Positions 9,374 to 17,733 of a stretch of DNA of 38,031 bases are shown in pieces; position 1 is the first letter of the stretch; each line of letters begins with the position of its first letter. The DNA is from Rhodospirillales bacterium BBD 1991-14 (GTDB taxonomy: Bacteria; Pseudomonadota; Alphaproteobacteria; Kiloniellales; Kiloniellaceae). Under the pieces are notes generated by a model that made no database searches, was not told the origin of the DNA, and saw only the letters and a program-made list of their open reading frames with translations. The stretch lies in NCBI GenBank assembly GCA_001657395.1, contig LYSY01000015.1, positions 1 to 38,031 on the forward strand, read 5' to 3'. Position numbers and translations under genes: made by a program.

Positions 9374-9883
9374 GTGGCTGAACCAGAAACCTCGGTCTTG
9401 GAGCATATCCCCGGTCTCAGACGATACGCGCGCGCCCTGACGGGCGATCCGGCTGAAGCCGACGATCTCGTTCAGGAATGCCTCAGCCGGGCGCTCGCCC
9501 GGCGCCAGAAAGGCTCCGAGATCCGCAACCTCAGAGCCTATCTCTTCGCCATCCTGCACAATGCGCATGTGGACCGGCTGAACGAAAAGCAGCGCTGGAG
9601 CTACAATCTCACCGACGAGTTCCTCGAGAACCGTCTGTCCAGGCCGGCATCGCAGACCGATCGACTGGCCTTGCGGGACCTTGCCGAAGCGCTCGAAAGA
9701 CTTCCCGAGGAGCAGCGCCAGGCCGTCCTGCTGGTCGGCTATGAAGGAATGAGCTACAAGGCCGCTGCCGCCGTCATGGAAGTGCCCATCGGCACCATAA
9801 TGTCCCGTCTTTCGCGTGGTCGGGAGGCACTCAGACGCCTTACCAGCGGGGCGCCGATGGCCAACCTAAGGAAGGTACAGTAA
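9374..9883 (+). CDS. ECF (extracytoplasmic function) RNA polymerase sigma factor
   Basis: Group 4 sigma-70 factor of 169 aa that directs RNA polymerase to stress promoters. I place the start at GTG 9374, preceded by GGAGG with eight-base spacing; the longer open frame upstream is untranslated-looking. Region 2 spans about 10-75 (GLRRYARALTGDPAEADDLV, then AYLFAILHNAHVDRLN). Region 4 spans about 100-155 and ends in an HTH (YEGMSYKAAAAVMEVPIGTI, then MSRLSRGREALRRL). The next gene starts five bases after the stop and encodes an anti-sigma-like membrane protein, so the two form a sigma/anti-sigma operon, usually autoregulated. I did not find a promoter motif that I would assign to this factor. 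Confidence 0.92.
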   Translation: MAEPETSVLEHIPGLRRYARALTGDPAEADDLVQECLSRALARRQKGSEIRNLRAYLFAILHNAHVDRLNEKQRWSYNLTDEFLENRLSRPASQTDRLALRDLAEALERLPEEQRQAVLLVGYEGMSYKAAAAVMEVPIGTIMSRLSRGREALRRLTSGAPMANLRKVQ

Positions 9884-9888
9884 GGCCA

Positions 9889-11019
9889 ATGCCCCCAACC
9901 GGCCGGGAACCGCCGCAGTGGCAGGAGCCGCCCTCCGGAAACGACAACAGCGTTTCCGAAGAAGACCTGCAGGCCTATGTCGACGGTCTGCTGCCGGCGG
10001 CCGACCGCGCGCGGATCGAGGCCTACCTGGCGCTGCGCGCCGACGAGAGCGAGCGCCTGGCCGCCTACCGCAAACAGAACATCGGCCTGCATGGCCTGTT
10101 TGATTCGAGCAACGACGGTTCCGGCGGCACCGACGATCTCGACCGTCTGCCGCCGCAGATGGCGATGCTGGCACAGCAGCTCGACGGCAAGCTTCGGGCC
10201 GCTGCGCCCGGGCGCAGCTACAGCCGGCCGCTGCGCAGCCTGGCGGCGGCTCTAGCGGTCATGATCACCGCGGGCGGCGCCGGCTGGCTGACCTACGATC
10301 AGTCCTTCAGACCAACCGATCCCCTGGTGGCCTTCACCCGCCAGGCGGCCGAGGCCCACGCGCGCCTGGCCGAACGGCAGCTTGCCGGAACCTCCGGCAC
10401 GGAAACCGGCGGCCGCCAGGTGGTCACCTGGCTGTCGGAGCAGCCCGAGGGCGCTCCATTGCGTGTGCCTGATCTCGAGAGCCTCGGATTCCAGCTCGTC
10501 GCGGAGCGGGTGACGCCCGGCGCCAGCGGCCAGCGTGCCGCGCAACTGCTTTACCAGGACGAGGACGGACAGCGGATCTCGCTCTTCATGCGGGCCGGCC
10601 GGTCCAACGCCAACACCAGCTTCACCTTCACCCGCGAAGGCGAAGCGTCCCAGTTCTTCTGGCGCAGCGGAAGCTTCGCTTACAGCCTGATCGGCATGAT
10701 GGAACAGAAGCGCCTTCTGGAAATCGCCGAGGTGATCAGCGAAGAACTGCAGAGGAATGCCAAGGATGCAGAGGCAGGCGCCAAAGCGTCCGGACCGGGC
10801 GAAGCCGTATCCGCGACCATCGCACCGGCTATTGCACCGGCCGACGCAGTCGACGGCTCCGAAAGCTCGACCATGGTGCCCGAGCCGGCCGGAACGGCGG
10901 AGACCGGCCCCGTGATAGAGCCACCGGCAGAAACGGCGCCGGTCAAGCCCGAACTGATGCCGCTCCCGCCCCTGCCGACGCCGCTGCCCGAAGGCGACAG
11001 CGTCCCCAAGGACACCTGA
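9889..11019 (+). CDS. Transmembrane anti-sigma factor-like protein
   Basis: Predicted single-pass membrane protein of 376 aa that probably sequesters the ECF sigma factor encoded just upstream. The cytoplasmic N-terminus has the short anti-sigma helical pattern (SEEDLQAYVDGLLPAADRAR, then LRADESERLAAYRKQN). It has no His-x3-Cys-x2-Cys zinc motif, so it is not a classic ZAS protein. The membrane helix is at about 116-136 (LRSLAAALAVMITAGGAGWL). The periplasmic part contains a beta-rich domain (GFQLVAERVTPG, AAQLLYQDEDGQRISLFMR, FFWRSGSFAYSLIG), as in FecR-neighbouring anti-sigma proteins. The C-terminal 90 residues are Pro/Ala/Glu-rich and probably disordered. Tight spacing to the sigma gene supports translational coupling. 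Confidence 0.83.
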   Translation: MPPTGREPPQWQEPPSGNDNSVSEEDLQAYVDGLLPAADRARIEAYLALRADESERLAAYRKQNIGLHGLFDSSNDGSGGTDDLDRLPPQMAMLAQQLDGKLRAAAPGRSYSRPLRSLAAALAVMITAGGAGWLTYDQSFRPTDPLVAFTRQAAEAHARLAERQLAGTSGTETGGRQVVTWLSEQPEGAPLRVPDLESLGFQLVAERVTPGASGQRAAQLLYQDEDGQRISLFMRAGRSNANTSFTFTREGEASQFFWRSGSFAYSLIGMMEQKRLLEIAEVISEELQRNAKDAEAGAKASGPGEAVSATIAPAIAPADAVDGSESSTMVPEPAGTAETGPVIEPPAETAPVKPELMPLPPLPTPLPEGDSVPKDT

Positions 11020-11091
11020 GGCCGCCGCGCACCAGCCGGCCCACCGCCGTCCGACCGACCGCCGCGCGCACGGTCGCCAGCCGCCAGCATA

Positions 11092-11103
11092 GATGCTAGC
11101 ATC
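11092..11103. promoter_or_regulatory. 12-bp perfect palindrome upstream of cytochrome c gene
   Basis: GATGCTAGCATC is a perfect dyad 63 bases before the cytochrome c start, in an otherwise unremarkable 146-base gap. It could be a repressor site or chance. Confidence 0.25.
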
Positions 11104-11165
11104 CGATTCGATTCTGTAGGGATGACTGGGCAGTCCCGACCGCTTGACCGTGAAAGGATGCTTGC

Positions 11166-11648
11166 ATGACCCCTGCCGCGCGCCTGGCCGCTGGCCTTTT
11201 TCTGACCGCTCTTGCCGCTCTCGCCCTCTGGGCCCTGCCCACTGCGGCTCAGGAACAGGAAAGCCAAAAACTGGTGATTCCCCTCGCCGACCCTGAAGAA
11301 GGGCTGCGCCTTTTCGTCGGCAAGGGCTGCGTGGTCTGTCATGCGGTGAACGGCGTTGGCGGCAAAGCCGCCCCGGCCCTGGATGCCGACCCTGACGCGC
11401 CTTATCTGGACGTGCTCGACTTCACCGCGCGCATGTGGCGCGGCGCCCCGACCATGATCGTGCTGCAGGAAATGGAGATGGGCTACCAGATCGAGCTGAC
11501 AGGCGACGAGTTGGCGCACATCGCGGCCTTCGCCTCCAGCCCTTCGGTGCAAAGCCGGTTCAGCGACAATGACATTCCGGAAGTCATCCGCGACTGGATG
11601 GTGGACGAGGTCTATCAGGAACTGGACCCGGATTACATGGCCCGCTAG
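11166..11648 (+). CDS. Exported monohaem cytochrome c
   Basis: Periplasmic class I-like cytochrome c of 160 aa. A signal peptide (about 1-28, LAAGLFLTALAALALWALPT, ending TAAQ) precedes a single haem site, Cys55-Val-Val-Cys58-His59, within KGCVVCHAVNGVGGKAAP. Candidate axial methionines lie in the MWRGAPTM and EMEMGYQ segments; I cannot tell which is used. The C-terminus is acidic (MVDEVYQELDPDYMAR). An AAAGGA motif precedes the ATG. It follows the anti-sigma gene on the same strand after 146 bases, so it could be a target of the sigma factor or an independent electron carrier. The cbb3 operon is about 4 kb away, so donation to that oxidase is possible but unproven. Confidence 0.88.
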   Translation: MTPAARLAAGLFLTALAALALWALPTAAQEQESQKLVIPLADPEEGLRLFVGKGCVVCHAVNGVGGKAAPALDADPDAPYLDVLDFTARMWRGAPTMIVLQEMEMGYQIELTGDELAHIAAFASSPSVQSRFSDNDIPEVIRDWMVDEVYQELDPDYMAR

Positions 11649-11693
11649 CGACCCCGGCCTCTACGGACAGACTTGCAGCAAACTTCCCTGCAG

Positions 11694-12392
11694 CTATGAC
11701 GCGTGGGCGCAGGGCGCCTTGGCGCCTAAGCCGTCATGGAGGTCAAGCATCTCCCCGAGCCACTCGGCCACGGGGTCGCCCGGCTGCAGGACCGGCTCCC
11801 GCGACGAGCAGCGCGCCCACTGGAAGGCGCCGAAGACGATGTAATCGGCAAAGCCCGGGGTCGCTCCACCGAGGAACCCGGTGGCCTTGAGGCTGGAGCG
11901 TAAGGGTACGAGGCAGGCGTCCAGAGCCTTCGCGTGATCCGCACGCGGCTCGCAGTAGTCCTCCAGGCTCTTTCCCAGTGCCGCCTCGCGGCTCTGGCGA
12001 AAGTAGACTGCATCCTCCGGCGTCAGAACCTGGACGATGTCGGCCAGGATCAGGCGTACGAGGGCCGGGTGCAGCTGGGTCTCGCACCAGCGCTTGACAA
12101 AGAATCCGGCTGCGCGGGCCTGCGCACCGTCAAAGAGTGCCGGCCGTTCCGGATAGGTTTCGTCCAGGTAAAGCGCGATGTCCCAGGAGTCGGTGACGAG
12201 CCGCTCGCCGTCCACCAGCACAGGCACCCGCTCCTGCCCGGAGAACGCGATGACGTGCTTCTCCGTGAAGCGCCAGGGAATGGTCTCCACTGCCAAGCCC
12301 TTGTGCGCCAGCGCCATCTTGATGCGCCAGCAGTAGGGGCTGAAGCGCACTGCCGGGTCTTTTCCAGCCAGGTCGTACATCTTCAGGCTCAC
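11694..12392 (-). CDS. Glutathione S-transferase family protein
   Basis: Soluble GST-fold protein of 232 aa. It has an N-terminal thioredoxin-like domain (about 1-80) and an all-helical C-terminal domain. The likely active-site turn is Ser18-Pro-Tyr-Cys21 (RFSPYCWRIKMALAHKGL), and the glutathione-binding cis-Pro region is RVPVLVDG, with TDSWDIALYLDE following. The C-terminal GFLGGATPGFADYIVFGAFQ motif is typical. The pattern resembles the proteobacterial GST branch that includes beta-etherase-like enzymes, but the substrate cannot be inferred. The start is GTG at 12392, supported by GGAGGAG seven bases upstream. It lies downstream of the MerR-type regulator on the same strand after 134 bases and could be controlled by it. 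Confidence 0.88.
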   Translation of the reverse strand: MSLKMYDLAGKDPAVRFSPYCWRIKMALAHKGLAVETIPWRFTEKHVIAFSGQERVPVLVDGERLVTDSWDIALYLDETYPERPALFDGAQARAAGFFVKRWCETQLHPALVRLILADIVQVLTPEDAVYFRQSREAALGKSLEDYCEPRADHAKALDACLVPLRSSLKATGFLGGATPGFADYIVFGAFQWARCSSREPVLQPGDPVAEWLGEMLDLHDGLGAKAPCAHAS

Positions 12393-12526
12393 GCGCCATC
12401 TCCTCCGCTCCCGTCACGACGGGCCGCAGTGTCGCAGTTGGAAGCCGCAAGAAAAAGAGGAACAGGGGCGGAAACAGCGGCGCGCCCCCCTCGCCTCTTT
12501 GCCGAAGCGCAAGCTCCGGCCCTCCT

Positions 12527-13306
12527 TCAGCCTTCAACCTCCTGGCGGGCAGCATAGGCTTTCATGGCCGTGGTCAGGTAGGTGGTGAAGCCTTCGGCCA
12601 GCGTCTCGTAGCGCTTCGTGAAGTCGGGATGCGACTGGTAGAGTTCCGCCAGACTGGCATAGTCCTCGGGGGCGCAGGGCCGGCCCCACATCGCGGCGAT
12701 CCAGTCATGGTGCCGCCTGAGAAGCGGGTCGAGAACATCGGAGTCCGGTGCGATGCCGTGCTCCAGTCTTTTCACCAGGCCGGCTTCGATATCGGCCAGC
12801 TCCGCCATGGCCGCCGCTTTTTCATGCTCGGGCTTTGCCTGGAAGCGCTTCCGGCTGAGAGCGACGGTGTCGGCCATCTCGCCACCGTAGTGGTCGGCCA
12901 GCCAGCGCTCGTAGGCGCGCTGGCGTTCCGGCGGAAAGCCGACGTAGAGTTCCGTTGCCTTCACTGCTCTATCTCCCTTCAACGTGGCGATCGTGCGGTC
13001 GATCGTCGTGATGAGTTGGCGATAGCGCTCGGCCGCCAGAATCAGCTTCTTCCTGTGCTGTTCAAGCGCCGTCACATGGTCGAAGTCGGGCTGATCCAGA
13101 AGTTCGGCGATCTGCGCCAGGGGCAGTCCGAATTCCCGGTAGAAGAGGATCTGCTGCAGCCGCAGCAGTTCCTCCTCGCCGTAGTAGCGGTACCGGTTCT
13201 CGCCAATCAGCGCAGGCGTCAGAAGCCCGATGTCGTGGTAGTGATGCAGCGTCCTGACGGACACCCCAGCCAGCTTTGCCACCTCTTTCACCGTAAACTT
13301 CGGCAT
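12527..13306 (-). CDS. MerR-family transcriptional regulator with TipAS-like ligand domain
   Basis: DNA-binding regulator of 259 aa. The N-terminal MerR winged helix (about 3-72) is textbook: FTVKEVAKLAGVSVRTLHHY, then DIGLLTPA, NRYRYYGEEELLRLQQI and YREFGLPLAQIAELL. A coiled-coil linker (about 85-115) precedes a helical C-terminal domain with TipAS features, including LADHYGGEMADTVALSRKRF, ELADIEAGL, LLRRHHDWIAAMWG and SHPDFTKRYETLAEG. TipA proteins sense thiopeptide antibiotics, and relatives sense other hydrophobic ligands; the ligand here is unknown. The start at 13306 follows GGAGG with eight-base spacing. A MerR-type promoter lies directly upstream, which suggests autoregulation. Confidence 0.9.
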   Translation of the reverse strand: MPKFTVKEVAKLAGVSVRTLHHYHDIGLLTPALIGENRYRYYGEEELLRLQQILFYREFGLPLAQIAELLDQPDFDHVTALEQHRKKLILAAERYRQLITTIDRTIATLKGDRAVKATELYVGFPPERQRAYERWLADHYGGEMADTVALSRKRFQAKPEHEKAAAMAELADIEAGLVKRLEHGIAPDSDVLDPLLRRHHDWIAAMWGRPCAPEDYASLAELYQSHPDFTKRYETLAEGFTTYLTTAMKAYAARQEVEG

Positions 13307-13329
13307 CGTCTGCACCTCCGCGAGAAGGT

Positions 13330-13360
13330 CAGATAGGCCCTCACGCTACGTAAGGGTCAA
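13330..13360 (-). promoter_or_regulatory. MerR-type promoter/operator with 19-bp spacer
   Basis: On the minus strand, TTGACC (13355-13360) is followed by exactly 19 bases and then TATCTG (13330-13335). The spacer carries an imperfect dyad, CTTACGTAGCGTGAG. A 19-bp spacer with a dyad between the -35 and -10 elements is the hallmark of promoters controlled by MerR-family activators. The predicted leader to the regulator start is very short, about 17 bases, and contains its GGAGG. Confidence 0.65.
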
Positions 13361-13415
13361 GGGCTCGGAAGGGATTTTTTTGATGGGCTGCCCGGCGGGT
13401 ACCACCGTCAGCGGA

Positions 13416-15629
13416 TCACCCGCCCGCCGCGGCAGCCGTCTCGGCCGGCTGGCCGCTTTCCGCGGCGCAGACCGTAAGGGCAAAGGCATAGGCCAGAGCC
13501 ACCTCGTTGAGCTTGTCGAAGCGGCCGGCCGCCCCGGCGTGTCCTGCCGTCATGTTGGTCTTCAGGAACAGCGGGTTGCGGTCGGTCTTCACGGCCCGCA
13601 GCTTCGCGACCCACTTGGCCGGCTCCCAGTAGGTCACCCGCGGATCGGTCAGGCCGGCCGTGACCAGAATCGGCGGATAGTCCTGCGCCACCACGTTGTC
13701 ATAGGGCGAATAGGCGGCGATGGTTGCGTAGGCCTTCGCATCTTCGATGGGGTTGCCCCATTCCGGCCATTCCGGCGGCGTCAGCGGCAGTTCCTTATCG
13801 CACATCGTCGTCAGGACATCGACGAAGGGCACCTCCGCGATGACCGCGCCGAACAGCGCAGGCGCCATGTTGACCGCGGCTCCCACCAGCAGCCCGCCGG
13901 CCGAGCCGCCGTGGGCGACGATACGGCCCCTGCGGGTCAGTCCGCGCGCGACCAGCGCCTCGCCGGCGGCAATGAAATCCAGGAAGGTGTTCGTCTTCTT
14001 CTCCAGCTTGCCGTCGAGATACCAGCCGTAGCCCTTGTCGGTGCCGCCGCGGACATGGGCGATCGCATAGATGAAACCGCGGTCGATAAGGCTGAAGCGG
14101 TTGGTGGAGAAGCCCGCCGGAATGGCATGGCCGTAGGACCCATAGCCGTACAGCAGGAGCGGCGCCGAGCCGTCGAGCGGGGTGGACCTGTGCCGGACCA
14201 GTGAGACCGGCACCTCCGCGCCATCGTGGCTCTTCGCCAGAAAGCGCTCGCTCACGTAGTCGGCGGGATCGTGTCCGCTCGGCACCTCCTGCTCTTTCAG
14301 GAGCTGTCGGCTGCGCTGGACCATGTCGTAGTCGTAAGTTCGCACCGGCGTGGTCAGCGAGCTGTAGACGAACCGCAGCGTCGCCGTGTCGTAGAGATAG
14401 CCGGGCAGCAGCCCCAGGGAATAGGCCTCCTCGTCGAAGGCGATGGTGTGTTCGCTGCCGTCGGCTATGGCGGTGACGATGGCCTGCGGCACGCCGTTTA
14501 CGCGCTCGAGACGCACGAAGTGACTCTTGAAGGTCAGAAGACTGAGAACGAGTCGCCCGGGGCGGTGCGGCACCAGGTCCTGCCAGGCATCGCGCCCTGC
14601 AGCGTCGAGCGGTGCCTCGACAATCTTGAAGTCGATGGCCCCCTCGGCATTGGTCAGGATCAGGAAGCGGTCGTCCTGATCGCTGACCGAGTACTCCACG
14701 CCGCTTTCCCGCTGCGCCAGGAGACGCGCGTCCTCCTCCGGCCGGTCCGCCGGCACTACCCGCACTTCCGAAGTGGTGTGGTCGTGAGCGGATATGACGA
14801 TGAAGCGCCGGCTTTCGGTAACGCCCAGGCCGATGAAGAAACCCGGGTCGGGCTCCGCGTAGACCAGGACGTCCTCCGCAGGGTCGCTTCCCAGGCGGTG
14901 GCGAAAGACCTTCGAGGGCCGATGCTCCGCATCCAAGGTCACATAGAAGAGGGTCTGGCCGTCGTTCGCCCAGGCAATGGACCCCTGAGCTCCGGTAATG
15001 CTCTCCTTGAGCTGCGCGCCGGCTTCCAGGTCCTTGACGTTGATCACGTACTGCTCTGACCCGTTGCGGTCCGTGGCATAGGCGAGGAAGCGGTGGTCCG
15101 GGCTGTGCTCGCAGGATGCGACGCGAAAAAACGTCTCCCCTTCCGCCTCCCGGTTGCCGTCCAGCAGGACCTCTTCGACATCGCCGCCGGCCGCCTTGCG
15201 GCAGAACAGGGGGTGCTGGCCGCCGATCTCAAAGCGATGATAGTAGGCAAAGGCTCCGTCCGGGCTCGGCACCGAGCTGTCGTCTTCCTTCAGCCGTGCC
15301 TTCATCTCGCCGAACAGGGTCTTCTGAAGCGCTTCGGTCGAGGCCATTCCGGTCTTGGTGAAGGCATTCTCTGCCTCCAGATAGGCACGGATTTCGGGAC
15401 CCAGAGCGGCGGGATCGCTCATGACCTCGCGCCAGTTGTCCGCCCGCAGCCAGGCATAGGGGTCCTCACGGACGATGCCGTGCAGCGTGGTCTGCTTGGG
15501 ATGCCTGGGGGCGACCGGGGGGGCGACCGGGGCGGCGAGCGGCCCCGGCTGACCGGCTTCCGCCTCGTTGGTTCCCGACGAGTCGTTCTTTGGGGCCTGA
15601 ATGTCTTTTGCGGGCACCTTGCGGTTCAC
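13416..15629 (-). CDS. ptrB: Oligopeptidase B (S9A family serine peptidase)
   Basis: Cytosolic serine peptidase of 737 aa that cleaves short peptides after basic residues; the assignment to oligopeptidase B rests on the overall sequence. After a Pro/Ala-rich N-terminal extension (about 1-40), a beta-propeller domain begins with REDPYAWLRADNWREVM and runs to about residue 480. The alpha/beta hydrolase domain follows (APLLLYGYGSYGHAIPAGFS). The catalytic triad is visible: Ser576 in GGSAGG, Asp662 in AGLTDPRV and His697 in MTAGHAG. Downstream of the Ser are MAPALFGAVIAEVPFVDVLT and PEWGNPIEDA, which are highly typical. The start is a GTG with a weak ribosome binding site. It is transcribed away from the cbb3 operon; nothing ties it functionally to its neighbours. 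Confidence 0.93.
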   Translation of the reverse strand: MNRKVPAKDIQAPKNDSSGTNEAEAGQPGPLAAPVAPPVAPRHPKQTTLHGIVREDPYAWLRADNWREVMSDPAALGPEIRAYLEAENAFTKTGMASTEALQKTLFGEMKARLKEDDSSVPSPDGAFAYYHRFEIGGQHPLFCRKAAGGDVEEVLLDGNREAEGETFFRVASCEHSPDHRFLAYATDRNGSEQYVINVKDLEAGAQLKESITGAQGSIAWANDGQTLFYVTLDAEHRPSKVFRHRLGSDPAEDVLVYAEPDPGFFIGLGVTESRRFIVISAHDHTTSEVRVVPADRPEEDARLLAQRESGVEYSVSDQDDRFLILTNAEGAIDFKIVEAPLDAAGRDAWQDLVPHRPGRLVLSLLTFKSHFVRLERVNGVPQAIVTAIADGSEHTIAFDEEAYSLGLLPGYLYDTATLRFVYSSLTTPVRTYDYDMVQRSRQLLKEQEVPSGHDPADYVSERFLAKSHDGAEVPVSLVRHRSTPLDGSAPLLLYGYGSYGHAIPAGFSTNRFSLIDRGFIYAIAHVRGGTDKGYGWYLDGKLEKKTNTFLDFIAAGEALVARGLTRRGRIVAHGGSAGGLLVGAAVNMAPALFGAVIAEVPFVDVLTTMCDKELPLTPPEWPEWGNPIEDAKAYATIAAYSPYDNVVAQDYPPILVTAGLTDPRVTYWEPAKWVAKLRAVKTDRNPLFLKTNMTAGHAGAAGRFDKLNEVALAYAFALTVCAAESGQPAETAAAAGG

Positions 15630-16058
15630 TCCGTTGTCTAGCGTTAACCCAACCTATGCGGCTCGGCCTTGGCTCTGGTCTGGCTCTGGCCCGGGTCTGG
15701 CCTGAAGGACCCGCCCCGGCAGGATCTGCCCTCTGAGGCTTCGCCCGCCAACCGCTTGTCTTTGCTGGCTTTTGTACAGCATGCCGCGCGGCCTTGTGAC
15801 GCATGGCGCAAAGAGCCTGCGGAAGATTAGCATTCCCTGAGACCGCGGCCTTCCCCGAAGTCTACCGCAGCTTATGTGGCTTTGACCTGGATCAATGGCA
15901 AGCGTGAGAGAGACTGTCATGAAAAACCTGAAAGGGTCGGTGGTCGCCGACGCTGGAGGGGGGATTGCGACGTCGTCGAACCGGCGATGCCAAGAGCGTC
16001 AAAGCACCTTCAGCTGCGGTCATCGCCGGACCAGAACACGTCACTACTGGGGCACTCC
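15630..16058. other. Divergent intergenic region between ptrB and ccoN
   Basis: Roughly 430 bases with promoters for ptrB (left) and the cbb3 operon (right). Left part contains short imperfect direct repeats of TGGCTCTGG. The right part holds the FixK/FNR-type box and a 47-codon open frame from 15919 that overlaps the ccoN start. No terminator or RNA gene was recognised. Confidence 0.5.
15882..15895 (+). promoter_or_regulatory. FixK/FNR-type box upstream of ccoNOQP
   Basis: TTGACCTGGATCAA has perfect TTGA and TCAA half-sites separated by six bases, matching the FNR/FixK consensus TTGAT-N4-ATCAA at nine of ten core positions. It is 163 bases before the ccoN start. If it acts at the usual -41.5 position, transcription would begin near 15930. 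The box suggests induction of the oxidase at low oxygen. Confidence 0.8.
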
Positions 16059-16062
16059 ATGA
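15919..16062 (+). CDS. Possible 47-aa ORF overlapping the ccoN start (uncertain)
   Basis: An ATG frame beginning [19 protein letters not shown] runs to a TGA that overlaps the ccoN ATG in an ATGA junction. The tail is Arg/Cys/His-rich and matches no family I know. A purine-rich GAGAGAGA lies before the ATG. If transcription starts about 41 bases downstream of the FixK box centre, the ATG would fall just upstream of the transcript, which argues against translation. Listed because of the exact overlap only. Confidence 0.15.
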   Translation: MKNLKGSVVADAGGGIATSSNRRCQERQSTFSCGHRRTRTRHYWGTP

Positions 16063-17723
16063 ACAGCGCGAGCGAGGTCAAGGCTACCTCACCACTCACC
16101 TATGGCCTGGGCCTGGTCCTGGCCGCCGGCGGCCTGATGGGCCTATTCCTCGTTGCCAACGCGCGAGACGGGGCAATCGCCCTGCATGGCTATCTCTTCG
16201 TCGCCTTCTGCACGCTTGGCGTCTTCTGGATGATCAAGCGCCACTACGACGGCGCCGATCCGATCGCCCGCGAGGAAGGCGGCGTTCTCTACAACGACGG
16301 TGTCGTCCGCGCCGGCTGTATCGCCTCCCTGTTCTGGGGGATCGTCGGGTTCCTGGCCGGGCTGGTGATCGCGCTGCAGCTTGCCTACCCGGCGCTCAAC
16401 TTCGACCTGCCCTGGACGAACTTCGGGCGGCTGCGCCCGGTACACACCTCCGCGGTGATCTTCGCGTTCGGCGGCAACGTCCTGCTCGCCACCTCGTTCC
16501 ACGTCGTCCAGCGCACCTGCAAGGCGCGGCTGGCCGGCGACTGGGCGCCCTGGTTCGTCTTCTGGGGCTATCAGCTCTTCATCGTCATGGCCGCCAGCGG
16601 CTACGTGTTGGGCGTCACCCAGTCGAAGGAGTACGCAGAGCCGGAGTGGTACGTCGATCTCTGGCTGACCATCGTCTGGGTCGTCTACCTGCTGGTCTTC
16701 CTGGGCACGCTGATGAAGCGGCGCGAGCCCCACATCTATGTCGCCAACTGGTTCTACCTGGCCTTCATCGTGACCATCGCGATGCTGCACATCGTCAACA
16801 ACCTGGCGCTGCCGGTCTCGCTGACCGGCGCCAAGAGCTACCAGCTCTTCGCCGGGGTGCAGGACGCGCTGACCCAGTGGTGGTATGGCCACAATGCGGT
16901 GGGCTTCTTCCTGACCGCCGGCTTCCTGGGCATCATGTACTACTTCGTGCCGAAGCAGGCGAACCGGCCGGTCTATTCCTACCGCCTCTCGATCGTCCAC
17001 TTCTGGTCGCTGATCTTCCTCTACATCTGGGCCGGCCCGCACCACCTGCACTACACCGCTCTGCCGGACTGGGCGCAGACCCTGGGCATGACCTTCTCGA
17101 TCATGCTGTGGATGCCCTCCTGGGGCGGCATGATCAACGGCCTGATGACGCTGTCGGGGGCCTGGGACAAGCTGCGCACCGATCCGGTCCTGCGCATGCT
17201 GGCGGTCTCTGTCGCCTTCTACGGCATGAGCACCTTCGAAGGCCCGGTGATGTCCATCAAGGCCGTGAACTCGCTGAGCCACTACACCGACTGGACCGTC
17301 GGCCACGTGCACTCCGGCGCGCTCGGCTGGGTCGGCTTCGTCAGCTTCGGCGCCATCTACTACCTGGTGCCCAAGCTCTGGCACCGCACGCGGCTCTACT
17401 CCGTCAACCTGGTCAGCCTCCACTTCTGGGTCGCGACCATCGGCATCGTGCTCTACATCACCGCAATGTGGGTCTCCGGCATTCTGCAGGGCCTCATGTG
17501 GCGGGCCTACGACAGCCTCGGCTTCCTGGAGTTCTCCTTCGTCGAGACGGTGGAAGCGATGCACCCCTTCTATGTGATCCGTGCCCTGGGCGGCGCACTC
17601 TACCTGCTGGGTGCTCTGATCATGGTCTACAACTGCTGGCGGACCATCCGCGGCGATCTGAAGGAGGAGAAGGTCGCCGGCCTTCCCGCCGCAGCGCCGC
17701 AGCCGGCCGCAGCCGCGCAGTAA
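16059..17723 (+). CDS. ccoN: cbb3-type cytochrome c oxidase subunit I (CcoN/FixN)
   Basis: Catalytic subunit of the high-affinity cbb3 oxidase, 554 aa with about 12-14 membrane helices. It reduces oxygen and pumps protons in the inner membrane. Metal ligands are visible. Low-spin haem b is probably bound by His129 ([15 protein letters not shown]) and His418; haem b3 by His416 ([14 protein letters not shown]). CuB is bound by His278 ([10 protein letters not shown]), His328 and His329 (WAGPHHLHY). Tyr322, six residues before the His pair, fits the cross-linked tyrosine of cbb3 oxidases. I start at MNSASEVK; the longer open frame upstream gives unrelated, charged sequence and includes the FixK region. 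First gene of ccoNOQP, with ccoO starting ten bases after its stop. Confidence 0.97.
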   Translation: MNSASEVKATSPLTYGLGLVLAAGGLMGLFLVANARDGAIALHGYLFVAFCTLGVFWMIKRHYDGADPIAREEGGVLYNDGVVRAGCIASLFWGIVGFLAGLVIALQLAYPALNFDLPWTNFGRLRPVHTSAVIFAFGGNVLLATSFHVVQRTCKARLAGDWAPWFVFWGYQLFIVMAASGYVLGVTQSKEYAEPEWYVDLWLTIVWVVYLLVFLGTLMKRREPHIYVANWFYLAFIVTIAMLHIVNNLALPVSLTGAKSYQLFAGVQDALTQWWYGHNAVGFFLTAGFLGIMYYFVPKQANRPVYSYRLSIVHFWSLIFLYIWAGPHHLHYTALPDWAQTLGMTFSIMLWMPSWGGMINGLMTLSGAWDKLRTDPVLRMLAVSVAFYGMSTFEGPVMSIKAVNSLSHYTDWTVGHVHSGALGWVGFVSFGAIYYLVPKLWHRTRLYSVNLVSLHFWVATIGIVLYITAMWVSGILQGLMWRAYDSLGFLEFSFVETVEAMHPFYVIRALGGALYLLGALIMVYNCWRTIRGDLKEEKVAGLPAAAPQPAAAAQ

Positions 17724-17733
17724 GGAGGCAATC

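Noticed and set aside
13376-13430. Possible terminator between ptrB and the MerR gene
   Set aside because: A GGCGGGT/ACCCGCC stem exists around the ptrB stop, but on the ptrB strand it is followed by an A-run, not a T-run.
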